A stretch of 38,188 bases of DNA from Lysobacterales bacterium. GTDB taxonomy: Bacteria; Pseudomonadota; Gammaproteobacteria; Xanthomonadales; Rhodanobacteraceae. The DNA is taken from NCBI GenBank assembly GCA_014338185.1, contig QUBV01000027.1, positions 1-38,188 of the forward strand. The letters run 5' to 3'. Below the pieces are notes generated by a model. The model saw nothing but the letters and a program-made list of their open reading frames with translations. It was not told where the DNA came from and did no database searches. Positions 1 to 8,608 of this stretch are shown piece after piece (the first letter of the stretch is position 1; the number at the start of each line of letters is the position of its first letter). Made by a program: the position numbers and the translations under genes.

Positions 1-74
1 TGCTGCTGCTGTTGCTGCTGCTGTTGCTGCTGCTGTTGACGCCGCTGCTGTTGCTGTTGCTGCTGTTGCTGCTG
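1..74. repeat. CAG/CAA trinucleotide tract (polyQ coding)
   Basis: The first 74 bases are almost entirely ctg and ttg triplets on the plus strand, read as CAG and CAA glutamine codons by the minus-strand BatB-type gene. Two arginine codons (positions 39-44) split the tract into ten and at least twelve Gln codons. The array continues past the window edge. Its mixture of CAG and CAA codons would reduce slippage compared with a pure repeat. Confidence 0.9.
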
Positions 75-1445
75 CTTTCGCAGCGCTTCCTCGACGATGC
101 GGCGGTTTTCGACTGCATCGGCCATGCCGGGCGCGCGCGCCAGCGCGGCATCATAGGCCGCCAGCGCCGCCGGGTACTGGCCGGCCTGGGCCAAGGCGTT
201 GCCGCGATTGTAGTGACCATCGGCGCTGTCTACCTGCGCGTAGTCGGCGGCCGCGCTGGCGTAGTCGCCTTCGCGGTACGCGGCGCTGCCACGCCACGCC
301 GCATCGGGCGCGCGCTGCCCGGCGAGCTTGGCGTCGCCCCGCGCGAGCGCGGCCGCAGCCTGCTGGTCGCGGCGTTGCCACAAGTCGGACCAATCCGCTG
401 CGCGCGCCGAAGGCAGCGGTGCGCCCAGCGTCAGCACGAGCAGCATGAGCCAGCCGCGCCGGAAGCCGAGCAGCGCGAGTGGCAACACGGCGAGCAGCAG
501 CCACGGGCCGCGGTCGCGCCAGCGCTCGCCCAGCGCAGTGCCGGATGCGGCGCTTGCGTCCGTGCCGGCCACGCGGGCCCGGTCGGGCAGCAGTACCTCC
601 AGGTCGTGCCGATCGCTGGTCAGCGCCGCGTAGCGGCCGCCTCCCGCATCGGCCAACTCGCGCAGGGCCGGCTCGTCGATGCGGGCGAGCACGACATTGC
701 CGCTGGCATCCTTGGCGAAGCCGCCGCCGGGCAGCGCAATCGGCGCTCCCGCGTCACTGCCCACGCCGAGCACCGACACCGTGTAGCCCCGCGAGCGCGC
801 GCGGCGCGCCGCGGCCAGTGCGCCCGGGCCGGCCGAGTCGGCCAGCAGCACGATCTGGCCCTGATGCTGCCCGGCCTGCTCGATCAAGGCGACCGCGCGC
901 TCGATCGCCTCGCCCGTGGCATTGCCCGCTACCGGCATGGTCGACGGGTCGAGCGCCTCGACCAGATGCCGCACCGTGCCCACATCGTCGGTCAGCGGCG
1001 CGGCCACGAACGCGGCGCCTGCGTAGCCGATCAGAGCGGTCTGGTAGTCGCGGCTGCGCGCGAGCATGTCGTCGAGCTTGAAGCGGGCGCGCTCGAGGCG
1101 GCTGGGCTTGATGTCCTGCGCGAGCATGGTCGGAGCGAGTTCGAGCGCGAACACGCGCGCGGCCTCGTTGTGCCACAGCGGCATCGGTTCGCGTTCCCAT
1201 GCCGGACCGGCCAAGGCGAGGCAGGCGATGATCCAGCCCAACGCGGCGAGCACGCACGGCAGGCGCGTGCGTCCGGCATCGCCGCGCTCGAGCAGGTGCG
1301 GCAACAGGTGTGCATCGACCGCCCTGCGCCAGCCGCCCGCATCACCCGCGCCACGCCGCAGCAGCAGCCACGACAGCGGCAACAGTGCCAGCGCGAGCAG
1401 CGCCCACGGCCGCAGCAAGTGGAACTGGGTGAGAAAGCCGTTCAT
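3..1445 (-). CDS. BatB-type VWA/TPR membrane protein with polyQ tail, partial
   Basis: This is the last visible gene of a MoxR/DUF58/VWA operon. It starts with an ATG that overlaps the stop of the preceding VWA gene (ATGA) and is still open at the left edge (481 codons seen). The order is two N-terminal membrane helices (about residues 13-29 and 62-80), a von Willebrand A domain (about 95-270), a third helix (about 310-335) and a TPR-like region with the motif GHYNRGNALAQAGQY. A charged linker then leads into ten Gln, Arg-Arg and at least twelve more Gln. Such proteins are thought to work in the periplasm with a MoxR ATPase in envelope stress tolerance or assembly of other proteins. The metal-site motif DxSxS is replaced by E102-L-A104-P-T106, so metal binding is doubtful. 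The family call is strong; the exact role is unknown. Confidence 0.87.
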   Translation of the reverse strand, partial: MNGFLTQFHLLRPWALLALALLPLSWLLLRRGAGDAGGWRRAVDAHLLPHLLERGDAGRTRLPCVLAALGWIIACLALAGPAWEREPMPLWHNEAARVFALELAPTMLAQDIKPSRLERARFKLDDMLARSRDYQTALIGYAGAAFVAAPLTDDVGTVRHLVEALDPSTMPVAGNATGEAIERAVALIEQAGQHQGQIVLLADSAGPGALAAARRARSRGYTVSVLGVGSDAGAPIALPGGGFAKDASGNVVLARIDEPALRELADAGGGRYAALTSDRHDLEVLLPDRARVAGTDASAASGTALGERWRDRGPWLLLAVLPLALLGFRRGWLMLLVLTLGAPLPSARAADWSDLWQRRDQQAAAALARGDAKLAGQRAPDAAWRGSAAYREGDYASAAADYAQVDSADGHYNRGNALAQAGQYPAALAAYDAALARAPGMADAVENRRIVEEALRKQQQQQQQQQQRRQQQQQQQQQQQQ

Positions 1446-2440
1446 GCCTCACCCAGCCGGCGCCAGCCACCCACCATCGGCGCCGCGAACGCGCCGACCG
1501 CGCACAGCAGCGCCGCGGCCAGTGGCAACCAGTACAGTTCATCCACCGGACGCAGGCTCTGGCTCGCCTCGGCGGCGGGTTCGAGCTTGTCGATCTCGCG
1601 ATAGATGTCGGCCAGCTCCTCGCTGTTGCGCGCACGGAAATAGCGTCCGCCGGTGGCCTGGGCCATCTGCGTGAGCATGCCTTCGTCGAGGTCCTGCGAA
1701 GGATTGACCAGGCGACTGCCGAACAGCGAATCCACGCGCATGCGCTCGGCGCCGACACCGATGGTGTAGATGCGCACATGATGCGCACTGGCCAGTTCGG
1801 TCGCCTTCTGCGGCGACAGCTCGCCCGCGGTATTGACGCCATCGGTAAGCAGGACCAGCACGCGCTGCTGCTGCGGCCGGTCGCGCAGGCGCTTGACCGC
1901 GAGCGCCACCGCATCGCCGATCGCGGTCTCACGACCCGCCAGGCCGATCACCGATTCCAGCAATTGCTGCCCCACGGTCTTGAGATCGAACGTGAGCGGC
2001 ACCAGCAGGTAGGCGCGCGAGCCGAACAGGATCAGGCCGACGCGATCGCCGGCGCGGCGTTGCACGAAGTCGCTCGCGATGGCCTGGATCGCGGCAAAGC
2101 GCGGCACCGCACGGTTGGCCAGCTGCATGTCCTCCACGCTCATGCTGCCCGAGGTGTCGATCGCGAGCATGAGGTCGCGCCCCGAGCGCGCCACGTCCTC
2201 GGGCGGCCCCAGCCACTGGGGACGCGCCGCGGCCGCCACCAGCAGCAGCCAGCCCAGCAGCGCGAGCCAGCGCCGCATGGGCGCCACCGGCGAAATATCG
2301 CGCTGCGCGGGCAGTGCGAGACCCGGATGCGGCAGACGCAGCAGCGTGCCACCCCAGCCATGCGCGCGCGGCAGCAGCCACGCCACCAGCAGTGGCAGCG
2401 GCAACAGCGCGAACAGCCATGGCCAGCCCCACTCAAACAT
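1442..2440 (-). CDS. BatA-type VWA domain membrane protein
   Basis: This 332-residue protein has the usual BatA layout: two N-terminal membrane helices (about residues 7-24 and 57-73), a von Willebrand A domain (about 88-270) and a C-terminal membrane helix (about 300-320). The metal-ion-dependent adhesion site is intact, with D95-T-S97-G-S99 followed later by LLTDGVNT. This contrasts with the degenerate site in its downstream partner. The start is the ATG giving MFEWGWPW; it overlaps the end of the DUF4381 gene by 8 bases. The longer upstream frame reads into that gene and is rejected. In MoxR-associated operons such VWA proteins are inferred to present a ligand-binding domain to the periplasm. 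Confidence 0.92.
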   Translation of the reverse strand: MFEWGWPWLFALLPLPLLVAWLLPRAHGWGGTLLRLPHPGLALPAQRDISPVAPMRRWLALLGWLLLVAAAARPQWLGPPEDVARSGRDLMLAIDTSGSMSVEDMQLANRAVPRFAAIQAIASDFVQRRAGDRVGLILFGSRAYLLVPLTFDLKTVGQQLLESVIGLAGRETAIGDAVALAVKRLRDRPQQQRVLVLLTDGVNTAGELSPQKATELASAHHVRIYTIGVGAERMRVDSLFGSRLVNPSQDLDEGMLTQMAQATGGRYFRARNSEELADIYREIDKLEPAAEASQSLRPVDELYWLPLAAALLCAVGAFAAPMVGGWRRLGEA

Positions 2441-2957
2441 GCGCGGGCCTCGTGTCGAGCACGTGATCGAGCCAGCGGCGCGCCAGCACCAGCAAGGCGC
2501 GCGCCTGCTCGGACGCCCTCGCGTCGGCCGCGCGGTAAGGCAGCTCCAGCAAGGCACGGCCGGCGCCGTGGCGGAACGGCCCGCGCTGCGCTTCGGCGGG
2601 TGGGAACTGCCGGTCGAGGAAGGCGAGCCATACTTCACCCTGCAGCGCCGCGGCCGCGGGGTCGAGCAGCAGGCTCACGCGGCGCAGCAGCTGCGAGATG
2701 GCCGCAGCCAGCTCGATCGCCGCGTCCGGCTCGGCGTGGGCGGCGACGATGCGTTCGAACTGTGCCCGCACCTGTGCGCGCCAGCGCCGCGCGCGCAGGC
2801 GCCGGCGCAGGAGCCGCAGCAGGCCCCAGGCGATGATCACGGCGATCGCGGCGAGCAGCCACCAACCCGGCGCTGGCGGCCACCACGACGGCGGTGGCGG
2901 CAGGTGGATGTCGCGCAAGGGCAAGGCTTGCGGCGCGCTGGTGGGCACGGCGCTCAT
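2433..2957 (-). CDS. DUF4381 domain membrane protein
   Basis: This small protein (174 residues) has a proline-rich N-terminus, one membrane helix (about residues 31-52) followed by an arginine-rich stop-transfer stretch, and a helical domain of about 110 residues. It matches the DUF4381 proteins found between DUF58 and VWA genes in MoxR operons. The ATG overlaps the stop of the DUF58 gene (ATGA), which indicates translational coupling. The molecular role is not known; presumably it is a membrane-anchored partner of the VWA proteins. Assignment rests on position and topology more than on a catalytic motif. Confidence 0.85.
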   Translation of the reverse strand: MSAVPTSAPQALPLRDIHLPPPPSWWPPAPGWWLLAAIAVIIAWGLLRLLRRRLRARRWRAQVRAQFERIVAAHAEPDAAIELAAAISQLLRRVSLLLDPAAAALQGEVWLAFLDRQFPPAEAQRGPFRHGAGRALLELPYRAADARASEQARALLVLARRWLDHVLDTRPAHV

Positions 2958-3880
2958 GCCACCACCGCCGAGGGCCGAGCGCGCGCGAGCAGCGGCGCCA
3001 GTGCGCGGCGCGGATCGGCATCGGTATCGAGTTCGACCACGCGGATGGCCAGTTGCCGGCACTGCCCGAGCAGCCGCGCGCGCGAGTCGGCGAAGCGTTC
3101 GCTCCACGCGCGGCGCACGCGCGCATCGCCGAAGTCGACGAGGCGGCGCGTGTTGCCCAGGTGCAGCGCATAGCGCCCGGGCGGCGGCGCGGCCAGCTCC
3201 AGCGCGTCGCGCAGCAGCACCACCACCACGTCATGGCGCGCCACCAGTTGCGGCAACGGGTTGGGCGTATCGGCACAGAAGCCATCGCTGAGGATCACCA
3301 GGCGCATGCCCGGACGCAGCAGGTGGCGCGCACGCGACAGCGCCCGCGACAGCGGCTCGACCTGGGAAAGGTCGCGCGCATGGTCCCAATCGCGCAGCGC
3401 GCGCAGCACCCGCAGCACACCACGCCGGCCGCCCGCAGGGCGCACCTCACCGCTGATGCCACCGCCGAACGCGAGCGCGCCGACGCGGTCGCCACCGCGA
3501 CTGGCCAGCCATGCGATGAGCGCGGCCGCACGCGCCGCCTGCACGCTCTTGAAGCGCGCTCGCGTGCCGAAGTGCATCGATGGATTGAGGTCGACCGCGA
3601 GCAGCAACGCCTGCTCGCGCTCCTCCTCGAACAGCTTGGTGTGCGCCTTGCCCGTGCGCGCGGTCACGCGCCAGTCCATGTGGCGGATCTCGTCGCCTGG
3701 CTGGTAGATGCGCGACTCGCGGAAGTCCACGCCACGCCCACGCCAACGCGAGCTGCTCGTGCCCGCCTGCAACGCGGCGCTGCGCCGCGTGCGCGACAGC
3801 GAACTGCCATGGGCGAAGGCAGCCAGTGCAATCAGCTCATCGAGAGCGACATGGACGGCGTTGGTGGCGGGATCGGACAT
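2954..3880 (-). CDS. DUF58 domain protein of the MoxR operon
   Basis: This 308-residue protein is of the DUF58 family, which carries a VWA-like fold. The family hallmark is visible near residues 50-90 as GRGVDFRESRIYQPGDEIRH followed by MDWRVTARTGKAHTKLFEEER, then the VWA-like strand LLLAVDLNPSM. It is presumably cytoplasmic, as no membrane helix is seen. The chosen ATG (MSDPATNA) lies 85 bases after the MoxR stop. A GTG at 3961 would add 27 low-complexity residues. Neither start has a convincing ribosome binding site, so the N-terminus is uncertain. It sits directly between the MoxR ATPase and DUF4381, the normal order for this system. Confidence 0.9.
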   Translation of the reverse strand: MSDPATNAVHVALDELIALAAFAHGSSLSRTRRSAALQAGTSSSRWRGRGVDFRESRIYQPGDEIRHMDWRVTARTGKAHTKLFEEEREQALLLAVDLNPSMHFGTRARFKSVQAARAAALIAWLASRGGDRVGALAFGGGISGEVRPAGGRRGVLRVLRALRDWDHARDLSQVEPLSRALSRARHLLRPGMRLVILSDGFCADTPNPLPQLVARHDVVVVLLRDALELAAPPPGRYALHLGNTRRLVDFGDARVRRAWSERFADSRARLLGQCRQLAIRVVELDTDADPRRALAPLLARARPSAVVA

Positions 3881-3965
3881 CGGGACGGGGACTGTGGGAG
3901 TTGCAAGCGGCGCGTGCAGGCGCGTGCCCGGCAGGCCAGGCGCGCGGGCGCACGCCGGCACCGCG

Positions 3966-4952
3966 TCACGGCAGTGGCACGCGTTCGAGCAGGGTCGCGA
4001 TCACGCGATCGGCATCGACGCCTTCGGCCTCGGCCTCGTAGCTGAGCAGGACCCGGTGGCGCAGCACGTCGGGCGCGATCGCATGCACGTCCTCGGGCGT
4101 GACGTAGTCGCGCCCCTGCAGCCATGCGTGCGCGCGCGCGCAGCGGTCGAGCGCGATGGTTCCGCGCGGACTTGCACCGAAGGCAACGTGGCGCGCGAGC
4201 TCGGCACCCCACGGCGCGGGATCGCGAGTGGCGAGCACGAGTTGCACCAGATATTGCTCCAGCTGCGGCGCGAGGTGCAGGTCCAGCACCTGCGTGCGCG
4301 CGGCGAACACCTGCGCCTGGCTCAGGCGCTGTGTGGGCGCGGGCGCCTGGCCCAGTGACTGGCGCGCCCGCTCGCGGGCAAAACGCAGGATCGCCGCCTC
4401 GGCATCGGCCTTGGGGTAGTCCACGCGCACGTGCAACAGGAAGCGGTCAAGCTGCGCCTCGGGCAACGGGTAGGTGCCTTCCTGCTCGATCGGGTTCTGC
4501 GTCGCCATCACCAGGAACAGAGCGGGCAAGGCGTAGGTGTCGCGTCCGACGGTGACCTGGCGCTCGCCCATGGCCTCAAGCAGGGCCGACTGCACCTTGG
4601 CCGGCGCGCGGTTGACCTCGTCGGCGAGCACGACGTTGTGGAAGATCGGACCGCGCTGGAACTCGAAGCTGCCGGTCTGCGGCCGGTAGATCTCGGTGCC
4701 GGTCAGGTCGGCGGGCAACAGGTCGGGCGTGAACTGGACGCGGTGGAAGTCGGCCTCGATGCGCGCGGCCAGTTCCTTGATCGCGGTGGTCTTGGCCAGG
4801 CCGGGCGCACCCTCGACCAGCAGGTGGCCATCGGCGAGCAGCGCGATGAGCAGGCGGTCGATCAACGCGCCCTGGCCGATGATGCATTGGCTGAGTTGTT
4901 CACGCAGCGCGACGAAGGCGGCATTGGCCGTGGGCTGTTGGGGCATGTCCAT
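3966..4952 (-). CDS. MoxR family AAA+ ATPase
   Basis: This 328-residue MoxR-type AAA+ ATPase shows Walker A at residues 48-56 (GAPGLAKTT) and Walker B with D111-E112 in VVLADEVNRA. It also has the sensor-like MATQNPIEQEGTYPLPEAQ segment and the C-terminal helical lid. MoxR ATPases act as chaperones that insert cofactors or remodel partner proteins. Here the partners are the DUF58 and VWA proteins encoded immediately downstream on the same strand. The start is the ATG of MDMPQQP; a second ATG two codons on is equally possible, and no strong Shine-Dalgarno is seen for either. The longer open frame begins in untranslated sequence. The EAL gene ends 88 bases upstream, so read-through from it is possible. 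Confidence 0.93.
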   Translation of the reverse strand: MDMPQQPTANAAFVALREQLSQCIIGQGALIDRLLIALLADGHLLVEGAPGLAKTTAIKELAARIEADFHRVQFTPDLLPADLTGTEIYRPQTGSFEFQRGPIFHNVVLADEVNRAPAKVQSALLEAMGERQVTVGRDTYALPALFLVMATQNPIEQEGTYPLPEAQLDRFLLHVRVDYPKADAEAAILRFARERARQSLGQAPAPTQRLSQAQVFAARTQVLDLHLAPQLEQYLVQLVLATRDPAPWGAELARHVAFGASPRGTIALDRCARAHAWLQGRDYVTPEDVHAIAPDVLRHRVLLSYEAEAEGVDADRVIATLLERVPLP

Positions 4953-5040
4953 GGGAAGCTGACCGGGAAGTTGCAAATGGTCGCACGTTGGCGCGGCGAG
5001 GCCATGGACCACGCGCGGCGCCCAAAGTTTTGCCCTCGCC

Positions 5041-6198
5041 TCAGCCGTTCAGCACTTGCTCGAGAGGCTGAGGCCGGCCGACCAACCAGCCCTGGGCGTA
5101 GCGGCAGCCGAGCCGATGCAGCGCCTCGCGCTGCTCGCGTGTCTCCACGCCCTCGGCGACGAGGTCACAGTCGAGCGCGCGCGTCATCGCCACCACGACC
5201 CCGACCACCGAACGCCCGCGTGGGCGGTCGAGCGCACGCACGAAGCTCGCGTCCAGCTTGATCTGGTCGAAGTCGAGCGTGAGCAGCGGACCGAGGTTGG
5301 AAAAGCCGGTGCCAAAGTCATCGAGCGCGACCGGCATGCCGACCGCGTGGCAACGTGCGAGCAGGCTGCCGATGCGCTCCTGGTCGAGCACGAGGCTTTC
5401 GGTGATCTCGATCTTGAGCCGGTTGGGCGGCAGGTCGCGCGCGCGCACATGGCCGATGATGCGGTCGATGAGGCCGGGGTCGTCAAGCTGGCGTGCCGAC
5501 ACGTTGAGCGCGACGAAGGGCAAGGGCTTGCGCCCGCGCCGGCGCAGTTCCACGAGCACGTCGCACACGCGCTCGAGCATGTAGTCACCAATCGGCACGA
5601 TCAGCGAGGTTTCCTCGGCAAGGCGGATGAACTCGGCCGGCGAGACATCCCCGCGTTGGGGATGGGTCCAGCGTACGAGCGCCTCGTAGCCGGCGACGTG
5701 CCCGCTCTCGATCTCCTCGATCGGCTGCAGGCGCACTTCGAGTTCGCGTCGATCGAGTGCGGTGCGCAGTTCGCTCTCGAGCCGGATCTTGCCGATCGCC
5801 GAGGCATCCCGATGGTCCTCAAGACGCGCATCGCCGACCCGCTCCACGCCACCGGTGAGCTTGGCCAGGGCCGAGCGGTAGCGCGTGAGCTGGCTCAGCA
5901 GCAGTGCGCGGACCACGGGGTCGGCACTGGCAAGGCGCTCGGCGAACTGGCCCGCATCGATGCGGGTGAGCCGGCACGGCGTGAGTGCGCGCGCGGTCGC
6001 GGTACGCGGCGAATCGTCGATCACCGCCATCTCGCCCAGCAGCATGCCCGGCCCCAGCTCGCCCAGCACGCGGTGTTCGCCGAACTGGTGGGTGGAGATC
6101 TCGATGCGGCCGGATTCGATCAGGAACGCACCATCCGGCGGATCACCCTCGCGGAAGATGAGGTCTCCGGCCGCAAACAGTTCGCTGTAGGACTGCAT
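5041..6198 (-). CDS. Cyclic-nucleotide-binding/EAL domain phosphodiesterase
   Basis: This 385-residue cytoplasmic protein joins a cNMP-binding domain (about residues 8-120, with GDLIFREGDPPDGAFLIESG and LGPGMLLGEMAVIDDSPRTA) to an EAL domain (about 140-385). The EAL domain looks catalytically complete: E172-A-L, NVSARQL, EITES, D293-D294-FGTGFSNL, KLDASFV and AEGVET. It should hydrolyse cyclic di-GMP to pGpG, with a nucleotide or small ligand sensed at the N-terminus. No GGDEF domain and no DNA-binding helix-turn-helix follow, so it is not a CRP-type regulator. The ATG has a strong ribosome binding site (GGGGAGGTG). It is followed on the same strand by the MoxR gene, but functional linkage is unproven. 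Confidence 0.93.
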   Translation of the reverse strand: MQSYSELFAAGDLIFREGDPPDGAFLIESGRIEISTHQFGEHRVLGELGPGMLLGEMAVIDDSPRTATARALTPCRLTRIDAGQFAERLASADPVVRALLLSQLTRYRSALAKLTGGVERVGDARLEDHRDASAIGKIRLESELRTALDRRELEVRLQPIEEIESGHVAGYEALVRWTHPQRGDVSPAEFIRLAEETSLIVPIGDYMLERVCDVLVELRRRGRKPLPFVALNVSARQLDDPGLIDRIIGHVRARDLPPNRLKIEITESLVLDQERIGSLLARCHAVGMPVALDDFGTGFSNLGPLLTLDFDQIKLDASFVRALDRPRGRSVVGVVVAMTRALDCDLVAEGVETREQREALHRLGCRYAQGWLVGRPQPLEQVLNG

Positions 6199-6214
6199 GG
6201 CGCACCTCCCCTGA

Positions 6215-6230
6215 GGTGATCCGCGTCACC
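6215..6230. promoter_or_regulatory. Possible CRP/Clp-like inverted repeat upstream of the EAL gene
   Basis: The sequence GGTGATCCGCGTCACC is a perfect 5-bp inverted repeat with a 6-bp spacer. It resembles the CRP-family consensus TGTGA-N6-TCACA with both outermost bases changed. It lies just upstream of the ribosome binding site of the EAL gene, a position better suited to repression than activation. This is pattern matching only. Confidence 0.25.
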
Positions 6231-6258
6231 GCGAATGAGTGGAGGGAGCATGCTACAC

Positions 6259-6289
6259 AAAAAGAGGGCCGCATTGCTGCGGCCCTCTT
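6259..6289 (-). terminator. Rho-independent terminator of the pil/Ig-lipoprotein operon
   Basis: A perfect 12-bp stem (6262-6273 pairing with 6278-6289) with a 4-base loop is followed on the minus strand by a run of five T (plus-strand A at 6259-6263). It begins 20 bases after the stop of the Ig-like lipoprotein gene. Read on the plus strand there is no T tract, so it acts on minus-strand transcripts and separates this operon from the EAL gene. Confidence 0.85.
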
Positions 6290-6309
6290 GCACACCTTGT
6301 TCCGGCCAC

Positions 6310-8538
6310 TCAGCTGCAGGGCGGACTGGGCACACTGGCGTCCGGGATTTCCACCGGCACCGTGAGTGCCGCCACTCCAGGCGCGCTGAACGTGCAGCTG
6401 CCGCTGGTGCCCGCAGGCCCGGTCAGGGTGAACTGCGCGGCGGTGCCACCCGGACCGGTCTGCGCCGTCGCCGGCGTTACCGTGACCCCGCTGCAGACCG
6501 CCGACACGGCGACGCCGGATGCGGGATTGCCTTCCGTATCGAATGCACGGATGCCCACGTTCACCTGGCGCTCGTGGTTGACGCAAACAACCGACACGCC
6601 GCCCACCGAGATGAACGACAACTGCACCACGATATCCACATCGGCCGATGCCGCACCGACGCTGAAGGTCAGCGTGCCCGATCCATCCTGGTCACCCGTG
6701 GCGGGTACGTTGCTGGTCTCGACCGTTGCCTCGACGCAACCATCGGCATCGGTGACGTTGTCGAGTACGCCCGAACGCCCATTGCCATCGACCGAACCGG
6801 TGCCTCCGGCCAGACTCAAGTCAAACGCAATGCGCACGCCCTGGATCGGCACGTTCATCGCGTCCACCACGCACACCGTCACGCTGGTGGTGCGATTGCC
6901 GGGAATCGGCGACGGGAAGGCGACGATCTCCAGGGGTGCAACACCCGGATAGACGAGCTTGACGGCGTCGGTGACGCGACGTGGCTGTCCCGTCAAACGA
7001 TCGAAGCCATCACCCTGCGCCCACATCGCCAGCCTGTGGCCGAGGTTTGCCGCTGTGTAATTGAGCGTGGCATGCGCGACACCGAGGTCGTTGGTCACAC
7101 CGGCCGCGGTGATGTTGCCGTGCTGGCTGCGTCCGATGAGGTAAGGCAGCACGGTGCCGTAGTCGACCGTCGTTCCGGTGGTGTTGTTGCGATTGAACGG
7201 CGATGCCGTGGTCAGGTTGGTGGCGCTGTTGACGCGTTGCACCGTAACCGCGCTTTCCAGGTCCTCGTTGCCGTGCGGCGCGCCGTGGTGGGTCTTGCCG
7301 AACACCACGAGTGCATCGCCGGGGCCTGCACCACCGCCGGCGGTGGTGAAATGGCCGGTCGGCGCAGTGAAGGTGGTGCCGCCTTCCTGCGGATTGCCAT
7401 CGCCGCCGGCGAGCAGGAACTCGTTGGCCAAAGCGCCCGCGTCGTACGTGCCCACTGGCTCGTCGATCGAGCCGAAACGAATCGGCGTCCCCGGCAGCAC
7501 CGGGTTGCCTTGGCGATCGGTACCCAATGCGCTCACGGTCAGGCTGTAGGTCGCATCGCCGGGCGAGTTCTCGACCTCCGGATCGGGATCGACCACGTTG
7601 ACACGGATCTCATCCACATTGGGCGAGGTGATCGTGAGGCTGTAGAGCTTGCCATCGGACACGATGACCGAGGCAGTCGCCATCACCGGATCCTGGATGC
7701 CGTTTGACACGTTGTTGTCGGCGCGGTCGACCGTGGACTGCAACTGGATCGGCCCCTGCGGCGTACCCTCGCCAGCCTGGAACGAGACCGTGGCCACACC
7801 GCTCACGGTGTGCGACGTCACCTTCTTGCCAGTCGCCGGACCACCCGCCGAATTGGTGCTGATCACCGCATCACCGGTATTGCCCAGGATCTCGAACTGG
7901 ATGTTGTCGGTGCCGCCGGGCGGATTGGGAACGACCTGGTTTCCGCCATCGCGCACGAGCGCCTGGAACTGCGGTGCATTGTTGCCACCCGAACTGGGCA
8001 GGTAGGCCGCGGCCGAGGTCGGCGTCACCTGGATGCTCGCGGGGCTCGGCCCCACGCCACTGGTCACGGTGAAGCGCAGCGTATTGCTGATCGTGCGATT
8101 GGTGGTCGGGTCGATCGTCGAGGCCGTGACGGTTGCGGTGCCGGCGATGAGGCGACTGTTGACCCACGCGGTGGCGACACCGTTGGTGCCCTTGATCGTG
8201 AAGGTACCCCACAGTTGGTCACCGTCGGAGTTGCCTTCCTGCACGAGGAACGACAAGGCCGCCACATCCACCGGCGAGATGCTCACCGACACGTCCCTGC
8301 CGACCATGAGCGTGCCGTCGGCGTTGCGGATCGTGATGGTGATTTCCGCCTGCGTCGGCCCGTGCTGGGTCGGCAGGTAACCCATGGTGTTGAGCGGCAG
8401 CGTGGTGGTGGTCGCGGTCAGCTCGATCTTGCCGCTGACCGGTGGCAACGTCGCCCCGCCGTCGCCGCCGCCACCGCCGCAGCTCGCGAGCGCAAGGGTG
8501 GCAACAACGAGCCCCAAAGCCTTGCCGAAAAATTTCAT
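6310..8538 (-). CDS. Ig-like domain lipoprotein downstream of pilQ
   Basis: This 742-residue predicted lipoprotein begins with a type II signal (lipobox LASC, Cys20) followed by Gly-Gly-Gly-Gly-Gly-Asp, and then by beta-rich repeats of the bacterial Ig-like (invasin/Big_1-like) kind. Repeats resemble one another around AEITITIRNADGTLMVGRDV, SVTVCVVDAMNVPIQGVRI and VNVGIRAFDTEGNPASGVAV. Six cysteines cluster in the C-terminal third, which would allow disulfides in the periplasm or outside the cell. The ATG of MKFFGK has a good ribosome binding site (GGAGAG). It lies 70 bases after pilQ with no intervening T-tract terminator, and a terminator follows it, so it is probably the last gene of the pilus operon. 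The function is unknown. A role as a pilus-associated adhesin or secretin accessory is inference only. Confidence 0.85.
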   Translation of the reverse strand: MKFFGKALGLVVATLALASCGGGGGDGGATLPPVSGKIELTATTTTLPLNTMGYLPTQHGPTQAEITITIRNADGTLMVGRDVSVSISPVDVAALSFLVQEGNSDGDQLWGTFTIKGTNGVATAWVNSRLIAGTATVTASTIDPTTNRTISNTLRFTVTSGVGPSPASIQVTPTSAAAYLPSSGGNNAPQFQALVRDGGNQVVPNPPGGTDNIQFEILGNTGDAVISTNSAGGPATGKKVTSHTVSGVATVSFQAGEGTPQGPIQLQSTVDRADNNVSNGIQDPVMATASVIVSDGKLYSLTITSPNVDEIRVNVVDPDPEVENSPGDATYSLTVSALGTDRQGNPVLPGTPIRFGSIDEPVGTYDAGALANEFLLAGGDGNPQEGGTTFTAPTGHFTTAGGGAGPGDALVVFGKTHHGAPHGNEDLESAVTVQRVNSATNLTTASPFNRNNTTGTTVDYGTVLPYLIGRSQHGNITAAGVTNDLGVAHATLNYTAANLGHRLAMWAQGDGFDRLTGQPRRVTDAVKLVYPGVAPLEIVAFPSPIPGNRTTSVTVCVVDAMNVPIQGVRIAFDLSLAGGTGSVDGNGRSGVLDNVTDADGCVEATVETSNVPATGDQDGSGTLTFSVGAASADVDIVVQLSFISVGGVSVVCVNHERQVNVGIRAFDTEGNPASGVAVSAVCSGVTVTPATAQTGPGGTAAQFTLTGPAGTSGSCTFSAPGVAALTVPVEIPDASVPSPPCS

Positions 8539-8608
8539 AGGTTCTCTCCAGTCCTGCACATACGGGCGCGCAACGCGCGAGTTGTCATGTCCGCCGTTCG
8601 CGGCGCGC

